This document shows, piece by piece, positions 12,641 through 25,750 of a DNA stretch of 64,000 nucleotides. The position numbers and the translations under genes are program-made. The DNA is from Rotaria macrura (taxonomy: Eukaryota; Rotifera; Eurotatoria; Philodinida; Philodinidae). How positions within the stretch are numbered: the first letter of the stretch is position 1; each line of letters starts with the position of its first letter. The stretch spans positions 62,001 through 126,000 of the forward strand of contig OENT01000069.1 in the NCBI GenBank assembly GCA_900239685.1, read 5' to 3'. A model generated the notes under the pieces. That model was not told the origin of the DNA and searched no databases. It worked only from the letters and a program-made list of their open reading frames with translations.

Positions 12641-13867
12641 CTGAATTTTTCTTAAAAACACTTCTATTCGTCTATTTAATCAATGTCTTTCTCTTATCAC
12701 TGGTGTTCAGCCCATAGACAGTTTGTTCTCTACTGATAACTTCAGGGTTTATTAATGTCAATTGGTGTTCATCGTTGTCTTTTACATTGTTTCAATAAGC
12801 TTGTTGGCATCACATAACTCGGAATCAAGTTTTAGTGAAAATTCACAGGATCGCAGACTAACTAAACTCTTGTGTGAGTCAGTGAATTCCATTCCCATAT
12901 TTTCTGGCAAACGAAATCATCTTATTGAAGGAACTCTTCTACTGCCAACTGGACATTTAGAACATAGTAGTTTTGTAGGAGTAGATAGCAGACTTTCTAC
13001 AGAGAAATTGTTTGTGTGTCGATAAAAAATAAGTAGAACCTTTGAGATGTATGATCAAGCAGATTTGTATTCATCCATTTTACAGTCTCTTCTCTGATAA
13101 CAAGATGGTTGCCAGTGGAGAAAAAAGAAATGTTCTAAAGCTAGTGATGTGACTCGTTTCCTAACGCCTTATGCCTGAGCAATAGAAAACGCAAAGTCAA
13201 TACATGGCTGCATGGACGAAGCGAACGAAACGAAAAAGCAGAACTCGAACTTTGTATTCAACGAAAGATAGTAAATTTATTTCGATAAACTACTGATTAT
13301 TTGCTTTATTTTGTGAAAATTTCATTCCGGACATTAGTATCAGAGGAAGTTCTTGTTTTCCTGATGTTTTCACATAGGCCGGTACAACGCCTTTACCACC
13401 TCTTCCTTCTAAATATGTGAGTCCAGCATTTGAGCTCAAGTTGGATTGGATGAGCAAATTTCGTTTTTTTCTTATTTATGAAATTCTCGGCATTTGACAA
13501 AAGTTCGAGAAAATTTAAACTTGATTAAATAGATTCAATTCGAAGCGACAATCACATGTTCTAATCATCATTTTAAATGAAGTTAAAAATCGAATATTTG
13601 AATATCTCAACGGAAATCATCATGTCTTGTTCGGTTTTCGTTGTTTTTCTGCGAGTTTCTTTCTTCCTCAATTTCTTTCTTTGCCGAGATGTTCGAAGCA
13701 GAGGTGTTCAAAGGCCAGGGCACGGAGTAGTGTAAGGTTTCATACCCGGTAAATCAGGGAAACAGGTTTGCGAGGCTTCATTCTAAGGAAGAGCGTACTC
13801 TGAGTCTCTGAAAGGGAAAATGCAAGGATAGTCTGGACAGAAGAACGATCATGATATTTTCACAAGA
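12641..13867. other. Spacer, nothing recognised
   Basis: A plus-strand frame at 12762-13025 begins with a hydrophobic, signal-like stretch (FIVVFYIVSISLLASHN), but the rest has no family signature and no partner exon. The remainder looks non-coding. Confidence 0.4.
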
Positions 13868-14275
13868 TTGGAATCTAGAAATGTAAGTGAAGAATTTAAT
13901 GATAATGCTGCTAGTAGAAGTGAAGGTGAAGAGGGTGATGAACTTCATCGATATCGTTTGTTTCAATTCGATAAGAATAAAGAAACGATAGAACTTGTAA
14001 CATTTTGGAAAAATCGTCAAGAAACGTTTCGATATCTTTGCAAATACGCTTGGTCGATTTTATCGATTCCAACTTTAACAACGAATGTAGAACGAGAATT
14101 TTCTATCGTTGGTTCGATGCTTCACGAAAGAAGAACAAGTCTTCAACTAGAGAATTTAGAAAACATTTTATTAGTAAGATCAACAGGAAAAAGTCGTTGT
14201 AAGAAATACTTCAATATTTTGTTCACTTTGTTCAAACGCACGCATTCATCCTTCGTTTGCTATTATTTTTCCTGA
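13868..14275 (+). mobile_element. hAT transposase C-terminal dimerisation region, remnant
   Basis: A 135-codon frame ends with the hallmark of the hAT C-terminal dimerisation domain: a tryptophan-containing block (TFWKNRQETFRYL), then SIPTLTTNVEREFSIVG, then the arginine/leucine helix RRTSLQLENLENILLVRS. In intact hAT transposases this segment follows a zinc finger and the DDE catalytic core, about 500 residues upstream. I see neither the core nor the finger between 12.7 and 13.9 kb, and no terminal inverted repeats. The segment itself is free of stops, so it is either a recent deletion derivative or a domain reused in a host gene whose other exons I cannot see. Confidence 0.7.
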
Positions 14276-17200
14276 ACATTCTATCACATAAACTATTTTA
14301 ATTAAAACTTATCAACCTGGAAGCATATATTGTGATGATTTCTTCTCTTGTTTTTCTATTTTCGGCATCTATTTTATAATTGGAACTATACTCTATTATT
14401 ATCATAAAATCGATTCGAATCAAACATTATTCAATAATAGAATGTGGAAGCTTAGTTGTTTATAAACTCGATTGAAAATAACGATTAGCATATCGTGTCA
14501 ACTCGACAGGGCAGTTTTTTGATTGACGACTTTTTTTCTCAATAGGGCTCGGCAGAGCGTAAAATCTCACCGTGTGGACACATCTAATTCCAACTAAGAG
14601 AAAGAGAAACCCATAGTTCATTCTGGAAAAATTGTTTTCTGAATAATGAAAATTTATTTCCATGGAAACTTTTCGATTGTTAAACGTAATAATCTTCTTC
14701 ATTTATGGCTTTGAAATAAACTTACAGAAATCGATAAACTGGATTCGACAATATTTACTTAGAAACTATTTTCACCGACAGATGAACCGTTGATCGACAA
14801 TTTCTCTAGTATATTTTGGTAAAAAAAGACTTTTTTCTCTTCTCCTACTCTAATTAGATGTATCACGAGTGAAAATCGTCTGAACTAATAACTATAGTCT
14901 TTTGGACCTGTTAGGCGTCGAGCTGCAGATTATTCGTCATTTGAGATCAAATCAGTAAATGTATATAAATCTACGAAATCATTTTCTGGCAAACTGACGC
15001 TCTTAACAAGGAAAAGGTGTTCGTAAAGGTAAAATTAGTCCTTGACCTTTAACACTTTGGCATCGATAATTTTTTCGATGATGCCGGCTGAATGAGCTGT
15101 GATAACGGGTTCAAAGAACAAGACGACAGCAACATTTCGTGTACTGTCAAATAATGAAAGTTTCGAATTTCCCTAATCGTCGGCAAGGTTTACTCATGTG
15201 AAGGCCAAGTTGTTTTGTCGATTTCGAACGAATTATGTCTGACAATCGAACAGATCGTGGCTTTGATTTACCCCAATCGCATCTTCTATATATCTTCTCA
15301 ATCGACAAGCCACTTATTCCATTCAGTTTCAAACAGGTGACCCGATAACTAGAAGACTTCTCGAAAATATTATGAATGACTCAGCTTCGAGTTTCAATCT
15401 CATGATGTGTCATTATAAATAATCTTAGCAAGATAAAGATTCACAACCGGTTCTTGCTACATACCTGATGTCAATTAGATGAAAACAAACCCTTTAATTA
15501 CGATGCATCATCAAACTTGTTTCCGATAGTCTATCAATCGTCAGTCGAGTATTTAGTTTTAAATGAATAAAATAGAAAGTCACCGTCGTGCACTTAATTG
15601 AATGTTAACGCCGAATATGAAGACTTAAACATGAATATTGACCAAACCGTGTTATCTATTCTGATGGCGTCAAAGCAGCTCTCGTTCAAGAAACGCCAAA
15701 GTTCCCCATTTTCTCCTTTGAAACTATGAGTCTCTCAGCCAAGAGCCTTGAACTACAGTGTCACTTATAAGAAAGGCACATGGCCACTTTCTTCCGTAGA
15801 GAAATCGTTTCTCTTCATTTGCAATAGCTCAAATAACGAAGTTTTTATCTGAACCAGAAGATTATTCTACTGTTAGAGATTAAAACTCGAAGTTGAGTCA
15901 TTTATGATTTTTTCGAAAAGCTGCTTTGCCATCGGATTACATGATTCAAATTTTTGATCGAATGAGTCGGTTGATGATTGAAAAAAGAAGGTATTCATTA
16001 TGATTGGATTATATAATTGCGACGAATCGCCCTTTCTACCGGTGTATCCATGCCAAACACGAGAGAATCAGAGCTTGATTTCAACTTGAGAGAAACTTTA
16101 ACCAGAAACGACGCCACTGTCGGGCAAAATGATTTCTTCGATGGAAATGATTATTCGATTGCTTTCGAAAAAGTGATTTTCATTCTAATCTGCGAGTGTT
16201 CACAATAAACTAACACCTAAATAAGTAGGATAGTGAAATTGAACAAAAAAAAATTGTTTGCAAAATATTGTGAAAAACCGAACGAATTAAATGCACAGAT
16301 AAAATTTTAAGTCGACAATCAACTTGAATAACTAGTCTATAGTAGATAGAACGGACACGAATCGATGAAAAAGAGAAAACAATCAACCAACCAATAAAGA
16401 CAAAGCTCGATAAATATTATTCATTCTTCTTGCACATGTTCCTTGTCGGAATCTCTTCTGCTGATCTTCGCTCTGGCAGCATTCGCATGCGCGCGAACCA
16501 TATTCTAACTTCTATTGAATTAAAAATCGATTTATGTCAATGGACTCGATTAAAAATTGACGGTACCAATGCGAATATAAAAGTATTTTGGCTAAAGCCA
16601 TGAGCCCATTCGAAGACTCTATGAATTGTTCATCATGCTCGCTGAAGAAATCATATTTATTTCCTGTCTGACCAACACACGCCAATGTCAGTTTCTTGTT
16701 GCTCAATTGATCTTTTCGTTCTACAGTCTGATATTGTTGTGAGAAAGAAAAAGAGAAAGTCATCATTAGTAATAAGTTGCTTTAGAATAATAATCGAATG
16801 GTTAACAATACCGAATACGATTCTTTAATCTAAGAAAATGCTCTTCATCACAAGCAATATTTAAACGCCTCCATGAAAAAAAAACTAACTGAGAAAAAGA
16901 AGAGCTATTCGTTACTCAAATTTATCTCAGCCAGTTGATATTATGTTCAGGTTTGAAAAGCATAGATGGAATTCATTCATAGTACAATTTTACATCAGTA
17001 TAGTTGTCGGTCTCAACATGATTTTAGTGAACACGGTTTACTTGCGAGGGAACGACTTATGAGAAAGCAAAAGTAGAATAACCATTCTGTTTTCTTTTGT
17101 GTCTACTTCAAAAATATGCGCTCGTACAAAATATTTATCAACTATGAAAAATTGGCTCGTAGTTTTGTCCGACCGAGAACCCAGCGGAAAAAAATCTGTA

Positions 17201-19444
17201 CCTTAATGACTGATTTTGTAAGACTTTGTTGAATCAAACCAATTTTTAGAGAAGGCGATGTTTATCTTCATACTAATTCGAGCATTACTATTTTATATGA
17301 ACAGTAGGAACTAAGAGAAAGGTAAGGATAAAGATTATTGATTAGATCCTCTAACTGTATTCAAACTTGCTTGCCTTGTAAAACAAGTTTAAAAAAAACA
17401 CGTGAGAAAATGTATCAATTATGAGAAAGACTTGATCGTCGCACGATTATACTTATTTCTTTTTGTGTCTCTCCGAAAATGTTCATGAAACTGAAATAAC
17501 AAGATGGTATCGTGTCCATCAAACCGAACCGATCCCATCGTCTCCTAGGTAGAATTGCAAACAGGAATTTCTAATGTTGTTTGTTTTCATGTGAAGTTCT
17601 AAACCATTTTGCGACACATTCACAAGCGAAATTTTCGTTCATCCACTCGATCGAACCTCACTTCCAACGTTTAGTATTGAGCATACGATTTCTTTTTCAC
17701 TTCTCCTTGGAAAATAAGCGTAGGCACTGATTTATGAGTTGGCCTTTTTGTTTTTGATCTTCTGGGATCATCTTATCGATAAGTAAAAACGTGTCCACAA
17801 ATTTACACTTTAATCGAAAACAAATCATTAAGACAATGACAAAGGCAATTCAGAAATTCAGCAGGTGGTTCCAGCGAGCATTTATCTGTATGACTTCATA
17901 TCAGCAATGAGAGTGAGGAAACGACGAGAACTATTTATGATCGAATGTTCTTTGAATAATCCTCATTGCTATGCGGTTGTTTCGTGTTAAAATCCTGCCG
18001 TTCGTCTTTTCGTGGATGATTTCAAGCAGTCGATATTTGGTTTTAAGAAGTATGAATGGTCTTGAAGGAAAAAATAAATTTTGAAAGTTTCTGACAAACT
18101 GAATGCAAGTCTTCGTTGATATTCAACAGAAACTGGCATATATAGCCGAAAGAAGTAGACAGTCGAAGTTGAGCAGCGATCATTTTTGACTTCATATCCA
18201 ATAACGATGTATTAGAGTTTTAAACTTTGCATTTCACTGTTGTTTACAGACGCTGAAGCGTTTATGTCCGTTCGACATTTCAGCTTGACAAAAGATGACC
18301 TAGGGAATTTTCTTTCTCGCTTCGCTAATATTAATCTCATATGCTTATTCCTTGCTTAGAATGAACAACTGATAAATGGTGTTGACATCATAAACAACAA
18401 TTACAGATTTTATTTTCCAATAAGCAACACTCGCCGTGCATGTTTTACTTCATTAGTAATGATTTCATTGACAACAGGTTAATGAAACCATTAGCGAATC
18501 TTTTTCTTTTCTTCTCGTCCGTTATTAGATTGTGTAGAAGACGAATTTCAAAAAATGTGTCTCACTAATTGCGTTTAACAGCATCTGTCTAGACTCATAT
18601 CGACATTGTTTACAGATCAACAATGCTCTGCGTGATAAAAGTGCGACTTTATTTTGTTTCTTGCTTACTCAAATAACTTTCATCGAGTTGATTTCATAAG
18701 TTATCTTTATTTATATCAGCAACCGTGTTTTTTTTTCTTCAAGAAATTCTTTTCAAACCGTAGTAATCTCTAAGTTGATCGGTAGGAGGATGCTTTCGAG
18801 TGAAGCGTGAGTTGATTAGTTGACTTTATTTTGAATGTTGACATTTCCTCGGTGTAGAATTGTCTGAAAGAAAACGCAACGAAGAATTGAGTGTAGGCCC
18901 AAGGCTTTGTTGTCCTGGCAATGGCACGAACAACTCTTCCGATGTGAAGTTGTCTGATACTCGACGAAGGGAGCAGGCGGAAGTTGAAATGAACAAGAAA
19001 CGTGAACTGCCGCAACAATGACAGCGAGTGAGATCTGAAAGCAAAGGTCGATTGAATTCAATGAATATTTAAATTCTATAGAAAAATAAAAACAGAAAAA
19101 GTCGTTCATTATCATCGTTGACTATATGTTGATAAAGAAAAATTTACTAGTTTGACTGAAAAATAATCTGTGCGTGTTCTGATGTTTATTGATGTTAACA
19201 ATAAAATAGAGAAATAATCAACATGATAAACAAACTAATGAGGAGTTTTCAGCGCATTCGAATTCCGACAAATGTGTCAATCGTGTTGCTTTTGTTTGGT
19301 TTGGAGAGGTTGAATGAGAATGTTGTTTTACAGAAACATAATCATTGTGTCATCGACTGAAACTAGCGAATAGACAATCAAGTCAATCGAAGGTATTCAC
19401 AATGGCAACATACGATAGATGAATTTGGAATCTGATTTATATGT
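14276..19444. other. Gene-poor spacer
   Basis: About 5 kb with no convincing gene. Two minus-strand frames look mildly coding. One is at 16512-16766, whose segment after the acceptor-like CAATATCAG reads TVERKDQLSNKKLTLACVG. The other is at 18816-19115, which contains a signal-like ISLAVIVAAVHVSCSFQLPP followed by cysteines, but three frames are open there and none can be preferred. Confidence 0.4.
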
Positions 19445-22400
19445 TTAAGATTGATGGCTCTGTTCATCACCGAGTGTGATTGTGTTGTTTTGTATTGAGC
19501 TATCTGAATCATCATTTAACAGCTCGGACGATAAATAGGTGCCACGTGCTTCATAAACGCCGCCGACAGACGCGCGGACATCCCGATCCCGATCAACTAA
19601 CAATGTTTGAAGACATTCATCGATTTGACTTCTCCAATCATCTGATAAGCGACTGTGAAATTCTAGAAACAAATCAACAGATCTCTTTCTTTTGCTTCGC
19701 CGAAAGACGAACGATGAGTCAACGTACCATTATGAACTAAATATTGATAAACAAACGTTCCCAGCGAAAGACGAACGTTAACCACAGGATCTTCTTTCAA
19801 TGATAAAAGTCTGCCGAGATATCTCAACGCATATTGATCAGGCGTGTCAACGTGTAATTTATAAATCGATTCACATAGATAAACATAAACTTGACGTAAT
19901 TTCCAGTCTTGCGATGACGCAAACACACGATGACAGTCGTCAAGAAAAACTTCGGTTTGGATTTGGGCATGTTCGCTATTGAACTTCGAATAACAACCAG
20001 ATAGCTAGAATAAATCAATGCCAAACAAAATCGAATTAATCAACAATAAAAACGTTTCGGAGCAAAGAAAAACAAACCGCTCGAATGGCAGCAAGTCGGA
20101 CGTCTGCTACTTTATCGACAGCCATTCCAAATGCAAGAGGACTTATGTAATCACCAACATCCGATGATGAAAATAACGACGTTAATTCGTACAATTGACT
20201 TAAGCGGAAAAGAAAAAGAATTTATTCAACAATTAAACTATGTCGAACGATCCGTCATCGTTTGTTCACTTCAGATTTCGTGTTGCTAACGACTCATCTC
20301 AGTCAGCTGATTCAATTTTACGAAAACAAAGACGACCCGAGTGAATTCGTTTGTTTCATTCGGATTTTCACGTGCCGTCATTCAACAGAAAAGTCGTTTC
20401 ATTTCTATTTCCGATGCATAGAGACGAGAGAAAAGGTTTGGGAGACGTTGTTTAGAAGAGCAATGCTCGACGGCGGACTTACTTCGCACTTTCAAATCTA
20501 AATCTCCAATTTCTTTGATTGTCCACGCACGTTAAATAAGTTAATTTATCTAAATAAGTTCTGCGCGTTGGTAATTGAAGTACTTTTAAAAATTGAGCTA
20601 AATTCGAAAGGATTCCAATTTTAACTTCATCAACATCGCGATAAAATGAATCGAATATCGGGCACAAGTCTTCTTCGACTTGTTCAACAGTTAACATTTC
20701 GGCAAGAACATGCAGTGAAAATGCCAGTGTACGACGAACTTTCCACTAAATAAACATCTTTAGTAGAAAAAGGAGCAACACCGAAACAACGAACTTGTAA
20801 ATCTTCAGCAAATTTTCTATGTAAATCTCTAATGAGGCACCAATTCGCATTAGTTAATGTTAATGCAACAGCAGGAAACGTATGTGCACCTTGATGGACA
20901 ATGTCGGTTTCTACACCACTCGAATGCGATTGTTCGATTAAACTTGTATAAAAATCTAATAATTCAGCAGGAAGAATACTCTGGAAAACAAAGTCACTTA
21001 TGTCTTATTTGGTCTTTAGATAAGTAGATTTACATTAATATCATTGGCATCTGGACTCTTCGATGTTTCAACAAGAGAATCTTTGCGTGTAGTCGACACT
21101 AGAAATAGAAAGCAAGTGTCTTCGCTCGCCTAGCCATTCGAAACGATGCAAAAGACAAACGTGGATTCGAATATTGAACTAAGTCTGTATCGAAGTCAAT
21201 CGTTGTTGAAATCGGCTCTCTCCAATAATGAAAGTCATTGTATTGATCGTCTTCACTTAGTTTAACGCTTTGTTCGATTTCATTCGATAAATCGTTTATT
21301 TGTTCATCAGAAGTTTTTGATTTATCTGATTGCTTGTCGTCTGTCGATGCCTTATTTTGATTCGTTTGGGCAAATGTCGATATGAAATATCCGAGGACAC
21401 GAAGCGCTGCTGTTTTCACCCAACGCGATTGATCTTGCAAAAGTTGAATTAGACAAGGAGATAAAATATTCCAACGTGATTCTGTTGAACAAACTTGAGC
21501 AAGTGGATGAATTACTTCGGCACAACTTTTGCGAACACCCCAAAATGGATCCGAACATAAATTTGATATACAGGGCACCTAAATATATTCAACACATTTA
21601 TGTTTCGTGCTCTCTTCTATGCGTGTTGTCTTCGGTTTTCCTTGTCATGAAACGTATCGGAAGAAAATTCGTTTAGAAATTCAAACGAAACTTGAAGAGT
21701 TTCCTTTGAATTTCGAAATAAATGAAACGAACGATTTTTTCGTCTTGTTCTACGATTGAAACAACTTTATTAGCGGAATGAAAACTTGGAATTACAAGAT
21801 ATTGGTCGACTGCTGCTGGAGGAATAATAGTTGATAAGTCGCCGATCGATGTCGCACACGTCTAGTTAATTGGATTAGAATTCTTTCAATAATAATAAGC
21901 AAAAAGAGGCGAAACAACTGAAAAAACCTTTCTTGTCTGAAACGCGATCGAGGACGATTGTTGAAGTATTGTTGGAACGAAATATTTTAATACTAAGTCG
22001 CTTGACACATATTGAGTTAAACGTGTCATTAGCTAAAGAGAAAACAAGAAAACAAAACATTTTTATTATCATTAACCATGTCGAAGGTCTAGTCAAATTT
22101 ATCTTCACTAGAACTAAACAGACAATAAATAGATGATTGGCTGTTAATTTGTCGAATGAATTCCAGCAAAGCTGGCTGTGATATGATTTCATGTGATTCA
22201 ACATAAACACAACCATTTTCTGGAATTTATCTGTTTTCAACAAAATGACGGGTTCGTTTTCAACTGAATGAAACGAGAAGAGAAGAATCCAAAAGACATT
22301 CTTTGGAAAGACAGAATAGTAAGATGATTAAGCGCGTACACACATCTCACTACCCATGTCTTTCATAGAAAATCTTTCAAAGCGAACAAAATATGAAGCA

Positions 22401-23232
22401 GGCAAAGAAGGAAAAAACGTACGAGAATCGATTCGTTTTTGAAATCATCACAGGCCCTGTCTAATTGGCATAACGACGGTATGATATCCTGTTCAATATC
22501 ATCTATTTTAATTTGTTCCAGTTCAAATAAACGAATCAATGCGGATTGACTGGCTTTACGAATCTATTTTGTTCGAAAGAAAACATTTCAACGAACAGAA
22601 TGAATATCTTCATTGGAATAAAACGACAAGACGAAGTACAAACCCTATTATTAGAATGTCCGACTGTTTGTATAATTGATTGAAATAAATATTCTTTAAT
22701 GAGTATATCGGCATTTTCGACATTGCCAATCAAATATTCGATGATCGAAATAAATTTCTCTAGTGTTTCTTGTTGCACTTGTGTGACTAAAACGTAGCAA
22801 GACGAAAGAAGACAAAATAGGGTTTTTAAATTATCCCTGACAATCGTCCTAACCAATATCATCAGCTAATTTTTTAGTGCACGACAATATTTCGTATAAA
22901 CTTTCAAGATCATTGACGAATCGAAGAGCATCTAATATATATTTGACTGCAGTTTTTCTGGTGAGAAATAAAACGAGTAAAACAGAAGACGAATGAAATG
23001 AATCAAACTAACCTTGCATTAGAATTTGTATGTGAAGCATGAAGGCGAACAAGTCGTTGAAATGGTGTTTCACCGCTTTCGTTAGGATCATCAATGTTTA
23101 TAGTAATTGAATCTGTTTTTTATATTGTCAATTATTAAATGAAAACAAAATGAGAGAATTCAATAGAAGCAAGTCACTGCAATAATTACCATTAGTTGTC
23201 GTTGAATCAAGAAAGTCAACTATGTCTGACAT
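19445..23232 (-). CDS. PPP4R1: Protein phosphatase 4 regulatory subunit 1 (HEAT-repeat scaffold)
   Basis: Fourteen exons close exactly to 749 codons plus stop: 23232-23190, 23112-23013, 22957-22854, 22786-22644, 22563-22423, 22032-21928, 21861-21796, 21578-21161, 21098-21034, 20980-20795, 20745-20483, 20198-20078, 20004-19728, 19662-19445. PPP4R1 is an all-helical HEAT-repeat subunit that binds and regulates PP4 catalytic subunit. Family landmarks: a HEAT block around residue 246 (NLCSDPFWGVRKSCAEV), LQDQSRWVKTAALRVLGYF soon after, a charged low-complexity linker and FHYWREPI (about 290-360), then the second HEAT block with LQ|WKVRRTLAF at 458 and DVDEVKIGILSNLAQFL. Start chosen at the only in-phase ATG (MSDIVDFLDS); the N-terminus is shorter than in vertebrates (about 930-950 residues). 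The frame is intact throughout. Seven of 13 donors have T at +3. The 390-bp fifth intron holds an open but out-of-phase segment. Confidence 0.9.
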
Positions 23233-25435
23233 ATGTTTTATTTCTTAGGATAAACTAAATAAATCAATTGACGATTCAAAAACAAAAGACAAAAAAGAAA
23301 ACAACATTCAATTGTCGAACGGCCATTATTCAACCTTGATCTTGTCCTCCACCATTCCGCATTCATCAGCCAATCATATTCGACAACTTTAAATTAACAA
23401 ACATTTCAAGTTTCTTTTCTATCGGTACCTTATTTCATTCATTAAAGCAATGCCCCTGATTATTTCGCTATTTGCTTTATTACTGGTGATAAATTATAGA
23501 TAAATTGATTAATTAATAAAAGATAGTCATATAGAATAATCAGTCATTATAAATAAATAATATCGTCAAGAAAATGAATATTCTAATAAATGAAATCATT
23601 TAATTCAATTTGCATCTCATTTATTTAATTAATCTAAATATTCTAGCATTCTCTTTCAAATGATTAATCAAACGTTTTATCTCGTGAATTCCGTGAATAG
23701 ACACTGGCGACATCTCCAACTGTGTGATGTCTATATCTACAATTGCACGTGTAACTTGCAGAAGTAAAATGTACAGAATACGTGCTACTTATGATTTATA
23801 CTCTGACTTAAGTATTTTACCAGCTGTATGTGATAATTGATTTTCAGCACTTAATCATGTTTGTTGCACAATTTTTTCGCTTTCTACTTTGGATTGAAAA
23901 ATAACGTGTCACTGTAATTCAGGATCTTCCAAGATGGAAATGTTTTGATGATTTTCATTGATTTCAGGGCAGAAACAGGAAAATCCTGACACCTCTGATG
24001 ATAAAAAGGATAATATTTTCAATATATTTCGATGGCATACATGAAAGTAAACATTTTAATAGTCGAAGTCACATGAGTTCTATTTGTAATCAAGCTCATT
24101 AGATTATTTTGAGGGAAATACTTATTTTCATGCGTATTCTTGAAATAGAGAAAAACAAGTCCGTTTCATCGTTTTCATCGGATTTCTTCCATTATTCAAG
24201 CCCTTGAGTATGAGATGCTATGCCTTTTTATCGCTTATTTTCAGGATGGCGCGATTGATCCAAAAGCCGAAGGTAGATCAAATAAATGGAGAAAGTAAAA
24301 ACTTTTTCTCCAAACTTCGATTTTCTCAGAATTTAGAAAAATAGATACTAGAGGAATTTCTCGAAATTCGAAGAAGTTCATCTGATGTATTTCTTCGGAA
24401 TCGGAGAAACATCCTTCGATTGTTGTGTGAATTCGAATTCTTTCCAAATTCTTGAGAACTTTGTATAGGCAAGTTCTCCGAAATCGAAGAAAGTGGCCTG
24501 TTCGCTTGTCGAAATTCGAAAAAATTGAACCACAAGAGAAAGCCGCAGGCAATTTTCTTTCCGAGCGACGAGTCAATCAGCCGTTTCTCAAGTATGAATT
24601 CATGTTCATTATGAAAAAAAAATGAACAATATTTTCCGTCTTCTAGACTGACAAAAAATTACTTTTCATTACACTGACTTTCCAAAAACCAAGTGTAGAC
24701 ATCGATTTTGCCTGCATAGGCAAATTTTACAAAAACAATTTGTTTTAGATTTCGATTCTAAACACTGATCAGAGACTTCTTCATTGATTGTTCGAGTACA
24801 CCCCATGAACTTTATCGGTTTAACTGATTTCAAAGACGAACTCTCCGTATCATGCAATGACGGTCTGTCATAACAGATAATTATCGGTGCTATGCATCAT
24901 TATAAAACGTAATGAGAAGTTAACAGCAAAAATCAGGCAAATTCACGAAATCGTGAAATAATAATTCTTCGCCGTTCAAAACAATGAATCGACTAGAAAT
25001 ATCTATGCTATCATCGATCTAATGGATCTCGGTTAAACACGAACCATATTCGTTATCGGTGAACAATTATTTCAAGTGAAACTGCATTTTTCCAAGTCTC
25101 AATTGAGGTTAGATCGTAAGGTTTGAAAATAAATTCGAGTCAATCGTGGTAAAATCCTTATTTTCGATTGCTAAATGAAACTTCATCCTTTAAAATGGAG
25201 ACAGAATCGAAATCTTCTCGCCTTGTTTTCAGCCTCCTTGTCGGACTCCAACGATAAGACATTTGTCTTACAGAAAAAAGCTATCGGATTATTTCGAATG
25301 TAAATAAATTTGTTCTAAGTATCAAATGCCAAACGAATGAGATTAGATTCATTATTGAATGGTTTGCTTTTTTGTTAAATTGCGAAGAATCTTAATATTA
25401 ATTATGAATGATTCCACTGGAACTAGTTCTTTTGT
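23233..25435. other. Spacer
   Basis: Upstream of PPP4R1 the DNA is AT-rich without a supported gene; any PPP4R1 promoter should lie here, but no specific element is recognised. A degenerate repeat is listed separately (24311-24535). Confidence 0.5.
24311..24535. repeat. Degenerate repeat of a TTCTCGAAATTCGAAGAA-like word
   Basis: Six copies of a partly palindromic word built on TTCTC-GAA-TTCGAAGAA recur every 35-50 bp (about 24317, 24355, 24390, 24428, 24473, 24507). Copies diverge strongly, for example TTCTTCGGAATCGGAGAAAC and TTCTCCGAAATCGAAGAAAG. The periodicity leaves two frames on the minus strand open, which I regard as a by-product rather than a gene. Confidence 0.45.
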
Positions 25436-25750
25436 TTGCTCAAATCGAGAGTCTCTTTCTATGATCTTGCACAGCCACGAACGAGTGACCAACACAAAGC
25501 AATAGAGGATCATTTCTCTCGGACAGAAGAGCTCGCAGATAAATTGTTTCCGTTGACAGATAAACCGAGCAGAGTGGGATCCATTCAAGTTCTCAAGCAT
25601 AAAGCGATTAACTATTTAATGATCGACATAGAAAATCAAACCGACATTTTACCGAATCTTTTCAGGTTCGATAGAAGTATTTTGAAATCATCGAAACTAA
25701 TCAAGAATTGTATCGCGTCTCTTCAAGCAATCAAAGCTTTAATTAAATGA
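25436..25750 (+). CDS. Unrecognised open reading frame
   Basis: A 104-codon frame ending in TGA with balanced, soluble-protein-like composition (SDQHKAIEDHFSRTEELADK, DKPSRVGSIQVLKHKAINYL). There is no signal peptide, membrane segment or known motif. The start may be an acceptor rather than the first ATG, because the preceding 20 bases are pyrimidine-rich. It could be the last exon of a larger gene or a chance frame. The opposite strand is also open over half of it. Confidence 0.28.
   Translation: MLKSRVSFYDLAQPRTSDQHKAIEDHFSRTEELADKLFPLTDKPSRVGSIQVLKHKAINYLMIDIENQTDILPNLFRFDRSILKSSKLIKNCIASLQAIKALIK

Noticed and set aside
18770..19115. Three overlapping open frames, one with a signal-like leader
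   Set aside because: All three frames are open over the same DNA and none shows a family pattern, so no gene could be chosen.
24241..24576. Two overlapping open frames of 111 and 69 codons (minus)
   Set aside because: Openness is explained by the repeated TTC/GAA words; no protein signature or splice context.
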